Assembly: GCA_001570385.1 (NCBI GenBank)
Contig: BBYL01000037.1
Coordinates: 1 to 64,000 of the forward strand
Direction of reading: 5' to 3'
DNA: 64,000 bases
Source of the DNA: Microtetraspora glauca
GTDB taxonomy: Bacteria > Actinomycetota > Actinomycetes > Streptosporangiales > Streptosporangiaceae
The position numbers were made by a program, and so were the translations under genes. Positions 14,283-22,624 of this stretch are shown in pieces. The notes beneath the pieces are model-generated. The model did not search any database. It was not told the DNA's origin and worked only from the letters and a program-made list of their open reading frames with translations. The stretch's first letter is position 1. Every line of letters begins with the position of its first letter.

Positions 14283-15803
14283 CTATGACAGGGCGCGGTG
14301 GCGTAGTTCGGGCTTCTGGATCTTCCCTGATCCCGTTCTCGGCAGGTCGTCCACCACGTCGAAATAGCGGGGGATCTTGTACTTGGCCAGCCGTCCGAGG
14401 AGAAAGTCGCGCAGCTCGTCGCCGGTGACGTCCTCGCCGGGACGGCGGACGACGAACGCGCGGCCGACCTCGCCCCAGGTCGCGTCGGGCACTCCGACCA
14501 CGGCGACCTCGGCCACGGCCGGATGCTCGAACATCACACCCTCGACCTCGGCCGGGTAGACGTTCTCCCCGCCGGAGATGTACATGTCCTTGACCCTGTC
14601 GACGATGTACAGGTGCCCCTCCTCGTCGACGGTGGCGATGTCACCGGAGTGGAACCAGCCGCCCTCGGAGAACGCCGCCGCCGTCGCCTCCGGGTTCCGC
14701 CAGTAGCCGGGGGTCACGTTGGGCCCCTTGACGAGCACCTCTCCCGGCTCGCCGACCGCCACGTCGGTGAGGTCGGGACGGACCACGCGTACGGCGGCGA
14801 AGAACACGGGAACGCCCGCGGAGCCGACCTTGCGGGTGCTCTGGCTCGCCTCCAGGAAGGTCGCGCCCGGCGCGGTCTCGGTGAGCCCGTACCCCTGGCA
14901 GAACACCAGGCCGCGTTCCTGGTAGGTACGGATCAGCGCGGCCGGGATCGCCGCTCCCCCGGACATGAGGTTGCGCAGCGAGGACAGGTCGGCGCCGGCC
15001 CACCGCGGCGACCGGGCGAACGACGCGAACATGGTGGTGACCCCGAACATCCAGGTGACGCCGTGCTTCTCGATGAGGTCGTAGCACTCGTCCACGTTCC
15101 ACGACGGCATGATCACCGAGCAGCCGCCCTTGGCGAACGTCGGCAGCAGCGTCTGGTCCAGGGCCGCGACGTGGAAGAGCGGCGCGCTGATCAGCGTCAC
15201 CTCGTCACTCGCCACGTCGACGCCGATCATGATGTTGAAGGTGTTCCAGACGAGGTTGGCGTGGGTGAGGGTCGCGCCCTTGGGGCGCCCGGTGGTGCCC
15301 GAGGTGTAGAGGATCAGGGCGACGTCGTCGAGCGCCACCGGCACGTCGATCGGCGTGGGGTCGCCCTCCGACAACCACGTCTCGTACTCCCGTTCCCCCG
15401 GCGCGGGAGAGGCGAGGGCGACGATCGCGAGCAGGGCGGGCGTGTCCGGGAGCGCGCGGACCACCGCGGCGCACTCCGGCGCGTAGATCAGGACCGTCGC
15501 GCCGGAGTTCTCCAGCATGTACGCGATCTCGGGTGCCGCGAGCCTGAAGTTCAGCGGGACGAAGATCCCGCCGAGCAGGTGGGTGGCGAACATGGTCTCG
15601 GCGAACGCGGTGTGGTTGGGACCGAGATAGGCGACCCGGTCCCCGGCCCGCACCCCGGCCTCGCGCAGCCGCGAGGCCAGTTTCGTGGTGCGTTCGTGGA
15701 CCTGGGCGTAGGTGAGGGTCCGGTCGTGGAGGACGAGCGCCGTGCGGTCCGGCGTCATCTGGGCCCGGCGAGCCGGCCACCCTCCCACTCCAGCGTTCTG
15801 CAT
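14283..15803 (-). CDS. Acyl-CoA ligase (AMP-forming)
   Basis: Activates a carboxylic acid to its CoA thioester with ATP. The 506-residue protein has the ANL-superfamily order: P-loop LYTSGTTGRPKG at about residues 165-176, GYGLTE in the middle, YRTGD-equivalent FHSGD, then the hinge and DRVKDMYISGGENVYP, and the C-terminal lysine in SGKIQKPELR. It lacks a C-terminal carrier or release domain. It is the second gene after the permease, 19 nt apart, in a transcript starting at the 17.2-kb promoter. Family relatives include medium-chain, cyclic and aromatic acid ligases; the substrate is not predictable by eye. It probably provides the entry step for the CoA pathway encoded at 17.3-20.8 kb. Confidence 0.9.
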   Translation of the reverse strand: MQNAGVGGWPARRAQMTPDRTALVLHDRTLTYAQVHERTTKLASRLREAGVRAGDRVAYLGPNHTAFAETMFATHLLGGIFVPLNFRLAAPEIAYMLENSGATVLIYAPECAAVVRALPDTPALLAIVALASPAPGEREYETWLSEGDPTPIDVPVALDDVALILYTSGTTGRPKGATLTHANLVWNTFNIMIGVDVASDEVTLISAPLFHVAALDQTLLPTFAKGGCSVIMPSWNVDECYDLIEKHGVTWMFGVTTMFASFARSPRWAGADLSSLRNLMSGGAAIPAALIRTYQERGLVFCQGYGLTETAPGATFLEASQSTRKVGSAGVPVFFAAVRVVRPDLTDVAVGEPGEVLVKGPNVTPGYWRNPEATAAAFSEGGWFHSGDIATVDEEGHLYIVDRVKDMYISGGENVYPAEVEGVMFEHPAVAEVAVVGVPDATWGEVGRAFVVRRPGEDVTGDELRDFLLGRLAKYKIPRYFDVVDDLPRTGSGKIQKPELRHRALS

Positions 15804-15822
15804 CGGTGTACGACCTCCGGGG

Positions 15823-17169
15823 TCAGATCTTCGGATGGGCGGTGGGACTTCCGGCCGGTACGGCCACGGCGTCCGAGGTCAGGTTCTCGTGGCTGGTCTC
15901 CTTCAGCGCCCATGCGCACAGCACGGTGAGCAGGCAGCAGCCGGCGATGACCACGGAGATCACCGTCGTGCCGTCACCGCCGCTGGACGCCCGGATCTGG
16001 GCGAAGAGCAGCGGCGCGAGGCCGGCGCCGAGTCCCGCGAGCTGGTAGCCGAGCGAGGCGCCGGTGTAGCGGCTCCGCGTGCTGAAGAGTTCGGCGTAGA
16101 GCGCCGCGAGCGGCCCGTACATCATCGGGTGGATCACCGCCTGGCCGAGCACGAGCGCGACGGTGAGCACGGCCACGTTCCGGGTGTCCGCCATCGGGAA
16201 GAGGACGAAGCCGTACACCGCCATGATCAGCGCTCCGGCGAGCACGATCGGGCGGCGCCCGGCACGGTCCGACAGCGCGGACCAGCCGACGATGCCGGCC
16301 ACGGCCAGCGCGGACGAGAGGGTCAGACCGTTCAGGACGTCCTGCCGCGCGAACCCGGCTCCCACGCCGTACGAGATGAGGTAGGTGGTCAGCGTCCCCT
16401 GGGCGACGAATGCGGACAGGCCGACACCGACCCCGAGCAGGAGCGTCCTTGGGTGGTTGCGCAGCACGTCCATCAGCGGAGCCGAGCGGGGCGCTGCCTC
16501 GTCCTTGGCGGCGGTGAACACCGGGGTCTCCTCGACCTTGAGGCGTACGAACAGGCCGATCGCGAGCAGGACGACGCTGAGCAGGAACGGGACGCGCCAG
16601 CCCCAGCTCAGGAACGCCTCCTCGCCGACGACGGCCGCGGTGCCGCTGAGCGCGGCGGTCGAGAGGACCATGCCGAACGGCGCTCCGGCGTTGGTGAAAC
16701 TGGCCCACAGGCCCCGGCGGCGGGTGGCGTGCTCCGCGGACATCAATACCGCGCCGCCCCACTCGCCGCCGACGGCGACGCCCTGCAGCATCCGCAGCAC
16801 GACGAGCGCGAGGGGCGCCAGGCTGCCGACCTGCTCGTACGTCGGGAGCAGGCCGATGAGGAAGCTGGCGATGCCCATGAGCACCATGGTGAGGACCAGC
16901 ATCCGCTTGCGTCCCAGCCGGTCGCCGAAGTGGCCGAAGACGACGCCTCCGAGCGGCCTGACGAGGTATCCGGTGGCGAAGGTGCCGAAGCTGGCGACCG
17001 TCGCCATGAGCGGGGTGAGGTTTCCGAAGAAGACCTTGCTGAACACGACCGCCGACGCCGTGGCGTAAAGCAGGAAGTCGTAGTACTCGATCACGCTGCC
17101 GAGGAAGCTCGACGTCACCGCGCGACGGAGCTGGACGGGGGTGGACTGGGAGGCCGGCGAGTTCGACAT
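15823..17169 (-). CDS. MHS-family major facilitator permease
   Basis: The 448-residue membrane protein has about twelve hydrophobic segments. It shows the metabolite:proton symporter hallmarks: an N-terminal IEYYDFLLYA helix 1, RPLGGVVFGHFGDRLGRK between helices 2 and 3, and QGVAVGGEWGGA in helix 4. Relatives import shikimate, citrate, dicarboxylates or aromatic acids. As first gene of the permease-ligase operon under the shared 40-bp operator, it very likely imports the acid that the ligase activates. The start at 17169 places it 52 nt from the promoter. Confidence 0.88.
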   Translation of the reverse strand: MSNSPASQSTPVQLRRAVTSSFLGSVIEYYDFLLYATASAVVFSKVFFGNLTPLMATVASFGTFATGYLVRPLGGVVFGHFGDRLGRKRMLVLTMVLMGIASFLIGLLPTYEQVGSLAPLALVVLRMLQGVAVGGEWGGAVLMSAEHATRRRGLWASFTNAGAPFGMVLSTAALSGTAAVVGEEAFLSWGWRVPFLLSVVLLAIGLFVRLKVEETPVFTAAKDEAAPRSAPLMDVLRNHPRTLLLGVGVGLSAFVAQGTLTTYLISYGVGAGFARQDVLNGLTLSSALAVAGIVGWSALSDRAGRRPIVLAGALIMAVYGFVLFPMADTRNVAVLTVALVLGQAVIHPMMYGPLAALYAELFSTRSRYTGASLGYQLAGLGAGLAPLLFAQIRASSGGDGTTVISVVIAGCCLLTVLCAWALKETSHENLTSDAVAVPAGSPTAHPKI

Positions 17170-17220
17170 GAGTGGGGGTCCTCATTCGTGGCTTGGCGAG
17201 AGTCCGCTCTCTTGACGGCG

Positions 17221-17262
17221 AGGTTAGGCAGTCTTGTTACGCACGTCAATACTTTGCCTAAC
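17221..17262 (-). promoter_or_regulatory. Promoter with 40-bp operator, site A
   Basis: GTTAGGCA (17223-17230) and TGCCTAAC (17255-17262) are perfect 8-bp inverted arms 24 bp apart. On the minus strand a TTGACG -35 (17249-17244), 17-bp spacer and TAACCT -10 (17226-17221) lie within it, driving the permease-ligase operon. The same layout and much of the inner sequence recur at 20846-20887. A bound repressor would cover the promoter. The adjacent PaaX-like protein is the natural candidate. Confidence 0.7.
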
Positions 17263-17267
17263 GTTGT

Positions 17268-17316
17268 CCGCTCATTCGCGGACCAGCGTTCGGATTTCCG
17301 CTCATTCGCGGACCAG
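17268..17316. repeat. 19-bp direct repeat at the end of the acyl-CoA dehydrogenase gene
   Basis: CCGCTCATTCGCGGACCAG occurs at 17268-17286 and again at 17298-17316, a 30-bp period. The second copy contains the stop codon and last codons of the dehydrogenase gene, and the first lies just beyond it. It looks like a small tandem duplication of the gene's 3' end. Confidence 0.7.
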
Positions 17317-18453
17317 GTCGCGGCCGATGAGGTCCTTCATGATCTCGGTCGTGCCGCCGTAGATCGTCTGTACGCGCGCGTCGACGAAGGCCCGCGCGAT
17401 CGGGTATTCGCGCATGTAGCCGTAGCCCCCGTGGAGCTGCAGGCACCGGCTGACCACCCGCTGCTGGAGCTCGGTGGTCCACCACTTCGCCTTGGCCGCG
17501 TCCGTCGCCGACAGGTCGCCCGCGTTCAGCGCCAGGACGGCGTCGTGCACGAACGACCGCGTCACGTCGAGCTCGGTCCGCATCTCGGCGAGCTCGAAGC
17601 GGGTGTTCTGGAAGTCCGCGATCCGCTGCCCGAACGCGCCGCGTTGCCGCACGTAGTCGAGCGTCCAGCCGAGCGCGGCCTCGGCCGCCGCGAGCGCGTA
17701 CACGGCGATCGACATGCGCTCGGTGGGCAGGTGCTCGCGCAGGTGCCGCAGCCCCTCGCCCTCGGTCCCGAGCAGCGCGCCGGCCGGCAGCCACACGTCG
17801 TCGAAGAACAGCTCCGCCACGTTCTCGCCGCGCTGTCCGAGCTTGTCCAGATCCCGCCCGGCGGTGAAGCCCGGCGAGCCCCTCTCCACGAGGAACAGGC
17901 TGAAGCCGCGGCCGCCGCCCTCGGGATCGGTACGCGCCACGACCACGAGGACGTCCGCGTGCCCTCCGTTCGTGATGAACGTCTTGCCGCCGTTGAGCAG
18001 CCAGTGGTCGCCGTCCCGCCGCGCCGTGGTCGCGATGCCGCGCAGGTCGCTGCCCGCGCCCGGCTCGGTGATCGCCAGAGCCGGGGTCAGCGCGCCACCG
18101 CACAGTCCGGGCAGCCAGCGTTCCCGCTGCTCGCCGGTGCCCAGATCGAGCAGGTACGGAAGCACGAGGTCGTCGACGAGGCTCACCTGGGAGTTGACGG
18201 AGGCGGCGCCCACCCGGGCCAGCTCCTCCATGAACACGCACCTGAACCGGTAGTCGCCGGTCCCGCCTCCGCCGTACCGCTCGGGCACGGCCAAGCCCAG
18301 CAGGCCCTGGCGGCCGGCGGCCGGCCACAGAGCGGGATCGACGCGCCCGGCGTCCTCCCACCCGAGCTGGTGGGGCACGACCTCGCGCGCGACGAACTCG
18401 CGCACCGCGTACCGGAAGACCTCGTGGTCCTCCTCGTAGAATGCCCGCCGCAT
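17302..18453 (-). CDS. Acyl-CoA dehydrogenase
   Basis: FAD-dependent alpha,beta-oxidation of an acyl-CoA. From ATG 18453, 5 nt after the MaoC stop, the product is 383 aa, the usual size; a longer frame to 18789 is out of register with any homology. Visible blocks are the N-terminal helices (FVAREVVPHQLGW), ALAITEPGAGSDL, the substrate and FAD region NGGKTFITNGGHADV, QNTRFELAEM and C-terminal HGGYGYMREYPI then IYGGTTEIMK. The MCAD-type catalytic Glu position reads Gly (YGGT), as in many actinomycete enzymes that place the base elsewhere, as isovaleryl-CoA dehydrogenase does. It is the last gene of the SDR-led operon. Confidence 0.9.
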   Translation of the reverse strand: MRRAFYEEDHEVFRYAVREFVAREVVPHQLGWEDAGRVDPALWPAAGRQGLLGLAVPERYGGGGTGDYRFRCVFMEELARVGAASVNSQVSLVDDLVLPYLLDLGTGEQRERWLPGLCGGALTPALAITEPGAGSDLRGIATTARRDGDHWLLNGGKTFITNGGHADVLVVVARTDPEGGGRGFSLFLVERGSPGFTAGRDLDKLGQRGENVAELFFDDVWLPAGALLGTEGEGLRHLREHLPTERMSIAVYALAAAEAALGWTLDYVRQRGAFGQRIADFQNTRFELAEMRTELDVTRSFVHDAVLALNAGDLSATDAAKAKWWTTELQQRVVSRCLQLHGGYGYMREYPIARAFVDARVQTIYGGTTEIMKDLIGRDLVRE

Positions 18454-18458
18454 CGTGC

Positions 18459-18917
18459 TCAGGCGTAGTGCCGGTAGACCGCCCGAGCGACGCAGGCGGG
18501 CTTGTCGGAGCCGTCGACCTCGACGGTGAAGTCGAGCAGCATCTGCACGCCGTTCCCGGCCACCTCGGTGACCGAGACGACCGTGGCGGCGAGGCGGATC
18601 CTGCCGCCCACCCGGACCGGGCTGGGAAAGCGCACCTTCTCCAGGCCGTAGTTCACGCTCATCGTCACGCCCCGGATGTCGAGCAGCTCGTTGAAGAGCG
18701 GGATGACCAGGGACAGGGTCAGATAGCCGTGGGCGATCGTGCCGCCGAACGGCCCGTCCTTCGCCTTCTCCGCGTCGATGTGAATCCACTGGTGGTCGTC
18801 CGTGGCGTCGGCGAAGGTGTTCACCCTGTCCTGGGTGATCTCCAGCCAGCCGCTGCGGCCGAGGTCCCCGCCGGTGAGCGCCTTGATCTCGTCGAGCCCG
18901 TTCACGGTGATGGTCAT
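18459..18917 (-). CDS. MaoC-like (R)-specific enoyl-CoA hydratase
   Basis: The 152-residue single hot-dog-fold protein carries the hydratase-2 motif FADATDDHQWIH with D41 and H46 as the catalytic pair, followed by the GGTIAHGYLTLSL helix. It should hydrate the enoyl-CoA made by the neighbouring dehydrogenase. Size and motif match the short MaoC group that acts on medium or branched substrates. It lies 43 nt after the amidohydrolase gene and 5 nt before the dehydrogenase gene. Confidence 0.88.
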   Translation of the reverse strand: MTITVNGLDEIKALTGGDLGRSGWLEITQDRVNTFADATDDHQWIHIDAEKAKDGPFGGTIAHGYLTLSLVIPLFNELLDIRGVTMSVNYGLEKVRFPSPVRVGGRIRLAATVVSVTEVAGNGVQMLLDFTVEVDGSDKPACVARAVYRHYA

Positions 18918-18960
18918 CGCCGGGTTCTCCCTTCCTGCCGGTTCCTGTTCCGGTTCCGGT

Positions 18961-19854
18961 TCAGTGCTGTTCGCCGCCGAGCCCGAGCAGGCGTACGGCG
19001 TTGTCCTTGAGGATCTTGGGACGGACCTCCGGCTTGATCTCGAGCTTGTCGAAGTCCGAGAGCCAGCGGTCCGGGGTGATCACGGGATAGTCGGACCCGA
19101 AGAGCACCTTGTCCTTGAGCAGCGTGTTGGCGTACCGCACGAGCTGCGGCGGGAAGTACTTCGGCGACCACCCGGACAGGTCGATGTAGACGTACGGCTT
19201 GTGCGTGGCGACGGCGAGCGCCTCGTCCTGCCACGGGAACGACGGGTGCGCCAGGATGATCCGCAGCTCGGGGAAGTCCACGGCGACGTCGTCGACCAGC
19301 ATCGGATCGCCGTACTTCAGCCGGATGCCGCCTCCGCCGGGGACTCCCGCGCCGATGCCGGTCTGGCCGGTGTGGAACAGCGCGGGGACGCCGAGTTCCT
19401 CGATGGCCTCGTAGAGCGGATAGGCGGTCCGGTCGTTGGGCGCGATGCCCTGGATGCTCGGGTGGAACTTGAAGCCGCGCACGCCGTGCTCCTCGACGAG
19501 CCGGCGCGCCTCGCGGGCACCCGCCCTGCCCTTCCAGGGGTCCACGCTGCCGAACGGGATGAGCACGTCGGCGTGCTCGGCGCAGCTCTCGGCCACCTCC
19601 TCGTTGGCGATGCGGCGGTGCCCGGTGGCGTGCTCGGCGTCGACGGTGAACACCACCGCGGCCATCTTCCGCTCGCGGTAATAGTCGGCCGTCTCCGCGA
19701 TGGTCGGCTTGCGGTGCCCGTGCGCCTTGAAGTACTCCTCGGAGGCGCCGAACAACTCCGGGCTCAGGGAGCCGTGCCCGTCCCTGGCGACCTCCGCGTG
19801 CGTGTGGACGTCGATCGCGACCAGTTCGGCGACGTTCATGACCCGATCGCTCAT
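18961..19854 (-). CDS. Amidohydrolase-2-family hydrolase/decarboxylase
   Basis: The 297-residue TIM-barrel protein has the metal-site motif DVHTH (about residues 15-19), FKFHPSIQG, LAHPSFPW and FGSDYPVITP, matching the ACMSD/amidohydrolase-2 group (Pfam Amidohydro_2). Members decarboxylate or hydrate ring-derived acids such as resorcylate or oxalomesaconate, or hydrolyse C-C bonds. Its place between an SDR and a MaoC gene suggests a ring-derived or cyclic intermediate. It starts 1 nt after the SDR stop. Family firm; reaction uncertain. Confidence 0.85.
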   Translation of the reverse strand: MSDRVMNVAELVAIDVHTHAEVARDGHGSLSPELFGASEEYFKAHGHRKPTIAETADYYRERKMAAVVFTVDAEHATGHRRIANEEVAESCAEHADVLIPFGSVDPWKGRAGAREARRLVEEHGVRGFKFHPSIQGIAPNDRTAYPLYEAIEELGVPALFHTGQTGIGAGVPGGGGIRLKYGDPMLVDDVAVDFPELRIILAHPSFPWQDEALAVATHKPYVYIDLSGWSPKYFPPQLVRYANTLLKDKVLFGSDYPVITPDRWLSDFDKLEIKPEVRPKILKDNAVRLLGLGGEQH

Positions 19855-19855
19855 C

Positions 19856-20767
19856 TCACGCCTCCGGAACCTTGGGCGCGGGGATCCCGTACGTCTCCGG
19901 CTCGGCGCCGACGCCCGCCTCCCAGGACGCGGCGATGGCGTCGGGCGTCCATCCGCCGTCGGCGTAGGCGACGGCCTTCTCGCTCGGGTGCGACCAGAGC
20001 GCGAGCCGGTCGCCGCCGATGCCGACGGCCTGCCCGGTCACGCCCGCGGACGCGTCCGAGGCGAGGAAGACGACGAGGCCGGCGACGTCCTCGACCGTGC
20101 CGAGGCCCTCGTCCTTGCGCAGCCACTCGGGGAACGGCCGGCCGGTACGCTCGGCCTCCTCCAGGATCGGGGCGAAGACGGGGATCGTCTTGGTCATCTC
20201 GGTGGCCGCCACCGGCACGACCGCGTTCACGGTGATGTTCGCCCTGGCCAGCTCCATCGCCCAGGTCCGGGCCATGGCGACGATGCCCGCCTTCGCGGCG
20301 GCGTAGTTGGTCTGGCCGAAGTTCCCGCGCTGACCGGCGGGCGAGGAGATCAGGATCAGGCGGCCTCCTGTCCCCTGCTCGCGCATGCGGACCGCCGCCG
20401 CGCGGGCGCAGGTGAACGTGCCGCGCAGGTGCACGTCGATCACCGCGTCGAAGTCCTGGTCGGACATCTTCCACAGGACCCTGTCCCGCAGGATGCCGGC
20501 GTTGGTGACCATCACGTCGAGCCGGCCGAACTCCGTGACGGCGGTGGCGACCAGCCGGTCGGCCACCTCGGAGCCGCCGACCGGCCCGACGGCGACGGCG
20601 GCCCTGCCGCCGCGTGCCGTGATGGCGTCGGCGACCTCGCCCGCGGCTTCGGCGTTCACGTCGTTCACGACCACCGCCGCGCCGGCCGCGGCCAGGGCCT
20701 CGGCGTACGCGCGCCCGAGGCCACGGCCCGCGCCCGTGACCACGGCGACCTTGCCGGACAGATCCAT
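19856..20767 (-). CDS. Short-chain dehydrogenase/reductase
   Basis: NAD(P)-dependent oxidoreductase of 303 aa. The nucleotide motif is TGAGRGLG at 11-18, NAG at 89-91, catalytic Ser near 141-142, and Y155-x3-K159. A C-terminal extension of about 50 residues (KAVAYADGGWTP onward) resembles the N-terminal domain of peroxisomal multifunctional enzyme type 2, whose role is 3-hydroxyacyl-CoA oxidation. It leads the operon SDR, amidohydrolase, MaoC, dehydrogenase from the 20.85-kb promoter. Oxidation of the hydroxyacyl-CoA produced by the MaoC enzyme fits its context. Confidence 0.88.
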   Translation of the reverse strand: MDLSGKVAVVTGAGRGLGRAYAEALAAAGAAVVVNDVNAEAAGEVADAITARGGRAAVAVGPVGGSEVADRLVATAVTEFGRLDVMVTNAGILRDRVLWKMSDQDFDAVIDVHLRGTFTCARAAAVRMREQGTGGRLILISSPAGQRGNFGQTNYAAAKAGIVAMARTWAMELARANITVNAVVPVAATEMTKTIPVFAPILEEAERTGRPFPEWLRKDEGLGTVEDVAGLVVFLASDASAGVTGQAVGIGGDRLALWSHPSEKAVAYADGGWTPDAIAASWEAGVGAEPETYGIPAPKVPEA

Positions 20768-20845
20768 GGATTCACCTCTCGACGACCCTCGACGACCTCT
20801 CGACGCGGATCGATGTGATCGACGCGCCGATGAGCGACCCGGTCA

Positions 20846-20887
20846 ACATAAGGCAGTTTTCGGACGTTCGTCAAAGTTTTGCCTAAT
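20846..20887 (-). promoter_or_regulatory. Promoter with 40-bp operator, site B
   Basis: ATAAGGCA (20848-20855) and TGCCTAAT (20880-20887) form the arms, 24 bp apart, as at site A. On the minus strand TTGACG (20874-20869), a 17-bp spacer and TTATGT (20851-20846) form a promoter for the SDR operon. On the plus strand TAATAT (20884-20889) may be the -10 of the divergent PaaX-like gene, so the regulator would also control itself. Shared core with site A: AGGCAGT, CGTCAA and TTTGCCTAA. Confidence 0.7.
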
Positions 20888-20913
20888 ATCGCTGATCCAT
20901 CTACCCTCTTCCT

Positions 20914-21831
20914 GTGACGCTCAGCGAAGGAGACGACCCGGCGCACGCACCGTCCGCGCGCCCGCAGTCGCTGATGTTCAGCTTTCTCGGCATCTACGTG
21001 CTGGGACGCGGCACCGCCGTCTACTCGGGAAGCGTCATCGACGTGTTCGCCCGGCTCGGCCTCTCCGAAGAGGCGGTGCGATCGACCCTGACCCGCATGG
21101 TCAAGCGGAACCTGCTGGCCCGGCACCGCCAGGGCCGGAAGATGTACTTCGGGCTCACCGGGCACGCCACGCAGGTGCTGGAAGACGGGCGCAGGCGGGT
21201 CTGGGAGACCGGCGCGGTGAACCGCGACTGGGACGGCACCTGGACGCTGGTCGGATTCTCACTCCCCGACAGCAGGCGCAGCACCCGGCACGACCTCCGA
21301 TCCCAGCTCATCTGGGCCGGATTCGGCCTGCTGCAGAGCGGCCTGTGGGTCGCGCCCGGCGTGAAGGACGTCACCGGGATCCTCGCTCCGCTCGAACTCG
21401 GCGACCACGTCACCGTGCTCACGGCGCGGGCGTTCAAGCCCACGGAGTCGGCGGACATCGTCAGGAAGGCGTTCGACACCGAGGAGATCGCCGGTCGGTA
21501 CCACGCCTTCCTCGACCGCTGGGACACCCGCCACCCGCTCCCGTCGGCGCCCGACGACCTCGCGCGGCAACTGCTCCTGCACACCGACTGGCTGCAGCTC
21601 GTCCGCCAGGACCCGCACCTGCCGGCCGAGCACCTGCCCGGCGACTGGCCGGCGATCCGAGCCGAGCACGTCTTCCAGTCGCTGGCCCGGTCGTACGAGC
21701 CGCGCGCCAAGAAACTGGCCGACATGGTTTTGGACGAGCTGTCGCTGGACGCGCGGGCTCCGGGCCGGCCGGTGGCGGACGAGCCTGTGGAGGCGGCGGG
21801 CTCCGCATCACGGGCCGCCCCGCGGCCGTAG
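20914..21831 (+). CDS. PaaX-family transcriptional regulator
   Basis: The 305-residue protein has the PaaX arrangement: an N-terminal winged helix (SVIDVFARLG, VRSTLTRMVKRNLL, GRKMYFGLT), a central ferredoxin-like domain (WTLVGFSLPDSRR ... GLLQSGLWVAPG), and a C-terminal domain ending near RSYEPRAKKL. PaaX proteins repress CoA-dependent aromatic catabolism and release DNA on binding an aryl- or acyl-CoA. It is transcribed divergently from the SDR operon over operator site B. I infer that it represses both operons and responds to a CoA ester of the pathway. The start is a GTG with a weak binding site. Confidence 0.88.
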   Translation: MTLSEGDDPAHAPSARPQSLMFSFLGIYVLGRGTAVYSGSVIDVFARLGLSEEAVRSTLTRMVKRNLLARHRQGRKMYFGLTGHATQVLEDGRRRVWETGAVNRDWDGTWTLVGFSLPDSRRSTRHDLRSQLIWAGFGLLQSGLWVAPGVKDVTGILAPLELGDHVTVLTARAFKPTESADIVRKAFDTEEIAGRYHAFLDRWDTRHPLPSAPDDLARQLLLHTDWLQLVRQDPHLPAEHLPGDWPAIRAEHVFQSLARSYEPRAKKLADMVLDELSLDARAPGRPVADEPVEAAGSASRAAPRP

Positions 21832-22600
21832 CGTGCAGCGCCCGCGTGATGCCGCGCGCCGCGGCCTGGACGAGAGGGGCCAGCGCGCCCGGTTGCGCGC
21901 CGTCCGCCCGGACGACCAGGGAGACGGCCGCGGTGATCCGGCCGTCCACGCCCGCGATCGGCGCGGCCACGGACAGGGCGTCCACGGTGACCTGGCCGTC
22001 GCTGACCGCGTAACCGGACCTGCGCACGCCCGCGAGGACCCGGCGCAGCGTGTTCGGATCGGTCACCGTCTTCTCGCTGTACCGGCGCAGCGGCAGGCCG
22101 AGCACCTCCTCCTGTACGGCCCTCGGCGCGTGGGCGAGCAGGACCAGCCCCACACCTGTGGCGTGCATCGCGAACCGGCCTCCGACGCGGGTCCAGACCG
22201 GTACGGCGTGCAGCCCGGCGATGCGTTCGACGAACACCACTTCCGCGCCCTCGCGTACGGCGAGCTGCACGTTCTCGTGGGTGACCTCGTAGAGGTCCTC
22301 GAGAAAGGGCATGGCCGCGTCGCGGAGCCCGACACCGCGCGGGGCGAGCGAGGCGACCTCCCACAGGCGGAGCCCGATCCGGTACCGGCCCCGCTCGTCG
22401 CGTTCCAGAGCGCCCCATTCGAGGAGCTCGGCGGCCCGCCGGTGCGCGGTGGCCAGCGGCAGGCGGGCGAGGCGCGCCAACTGGCTCAGGGTGAGCTCCG
22501 GCTCGGCGGCGGTGAACGCCTCCAGCAGGGCGAGCACCTTGGCGGTGACCGAGCGGCCGGGACGCGGCGCGTCGCTCGGGGTTCCCATGTCCTCCTCCAT
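21461..22600 (-). CDS. IclR-family regulator with an antisense-overlapping tail
   Basis: The first 262 residues or so are a normal IclR protein. The N-terminal winged helix is LSQLARLARLPLATAHRRA, and the ligand domain includes FAMHATGVGLVLLA, the SGYAVSDGQV stretch and IAAV/SLVVRADG-like ends. The frame then runs on about 115 residues of Pro/Arg/Ala-rich sequence, antisense to the last 371 bp of the PaaX-like gene on the other strand. The tail is probably not functional and reflects loss of the original stop. It follows the reductase gene by 24 nt, so it is likely the last gene of the Rieske operon and its regulator. ATG 22588 is an alternative start. Confidence 0.78.
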   Translation of the reverse strand: MEEDMGTPSDAPRPGRSVTAKVLALLEAFTAAEPELTLSQLARLARLPLATAHRRAAELLEWGALERDERGRYRIGLRLWEVASLAPRGVGLRDAAMPFLEDLYEVTHENVQLAVREGAEVVFVERIAGLHAVPVWTRVGGRFAMHATGVGLVLLAHAPRAVQEEVLGLPLRRYSEKTVTDPNTLRRVLAGVRRSGYAVSDGQVTVDALSVAAPIAGVDGRITAAVSLVVRADGAQPGALAPLVQAAARGITRALHATAAGRPVMRSPPPPQARPPPAGPEPARPATARPKPCRPVSWRAARTTGPATGRRARLGSPASRRAGARPAGAGPGGRAAASRCAGAVAARGRRAPTGAGGGCPSGRGRRGTDRRSPRCRTPS

Positions 22601-22624
22601 TCGGGCGCCGTCCTTCCCCTGTGA

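Noticed and set aside
15712..18468. A plus-strand open frame of about 918 codons across the ligase, permease and dehydrogenase genes
   Set aside because: Its product is Arg/Glu/His-rich nonsense. The minus strand carries three clear protein families here, so it is a high-GC antisense frame.
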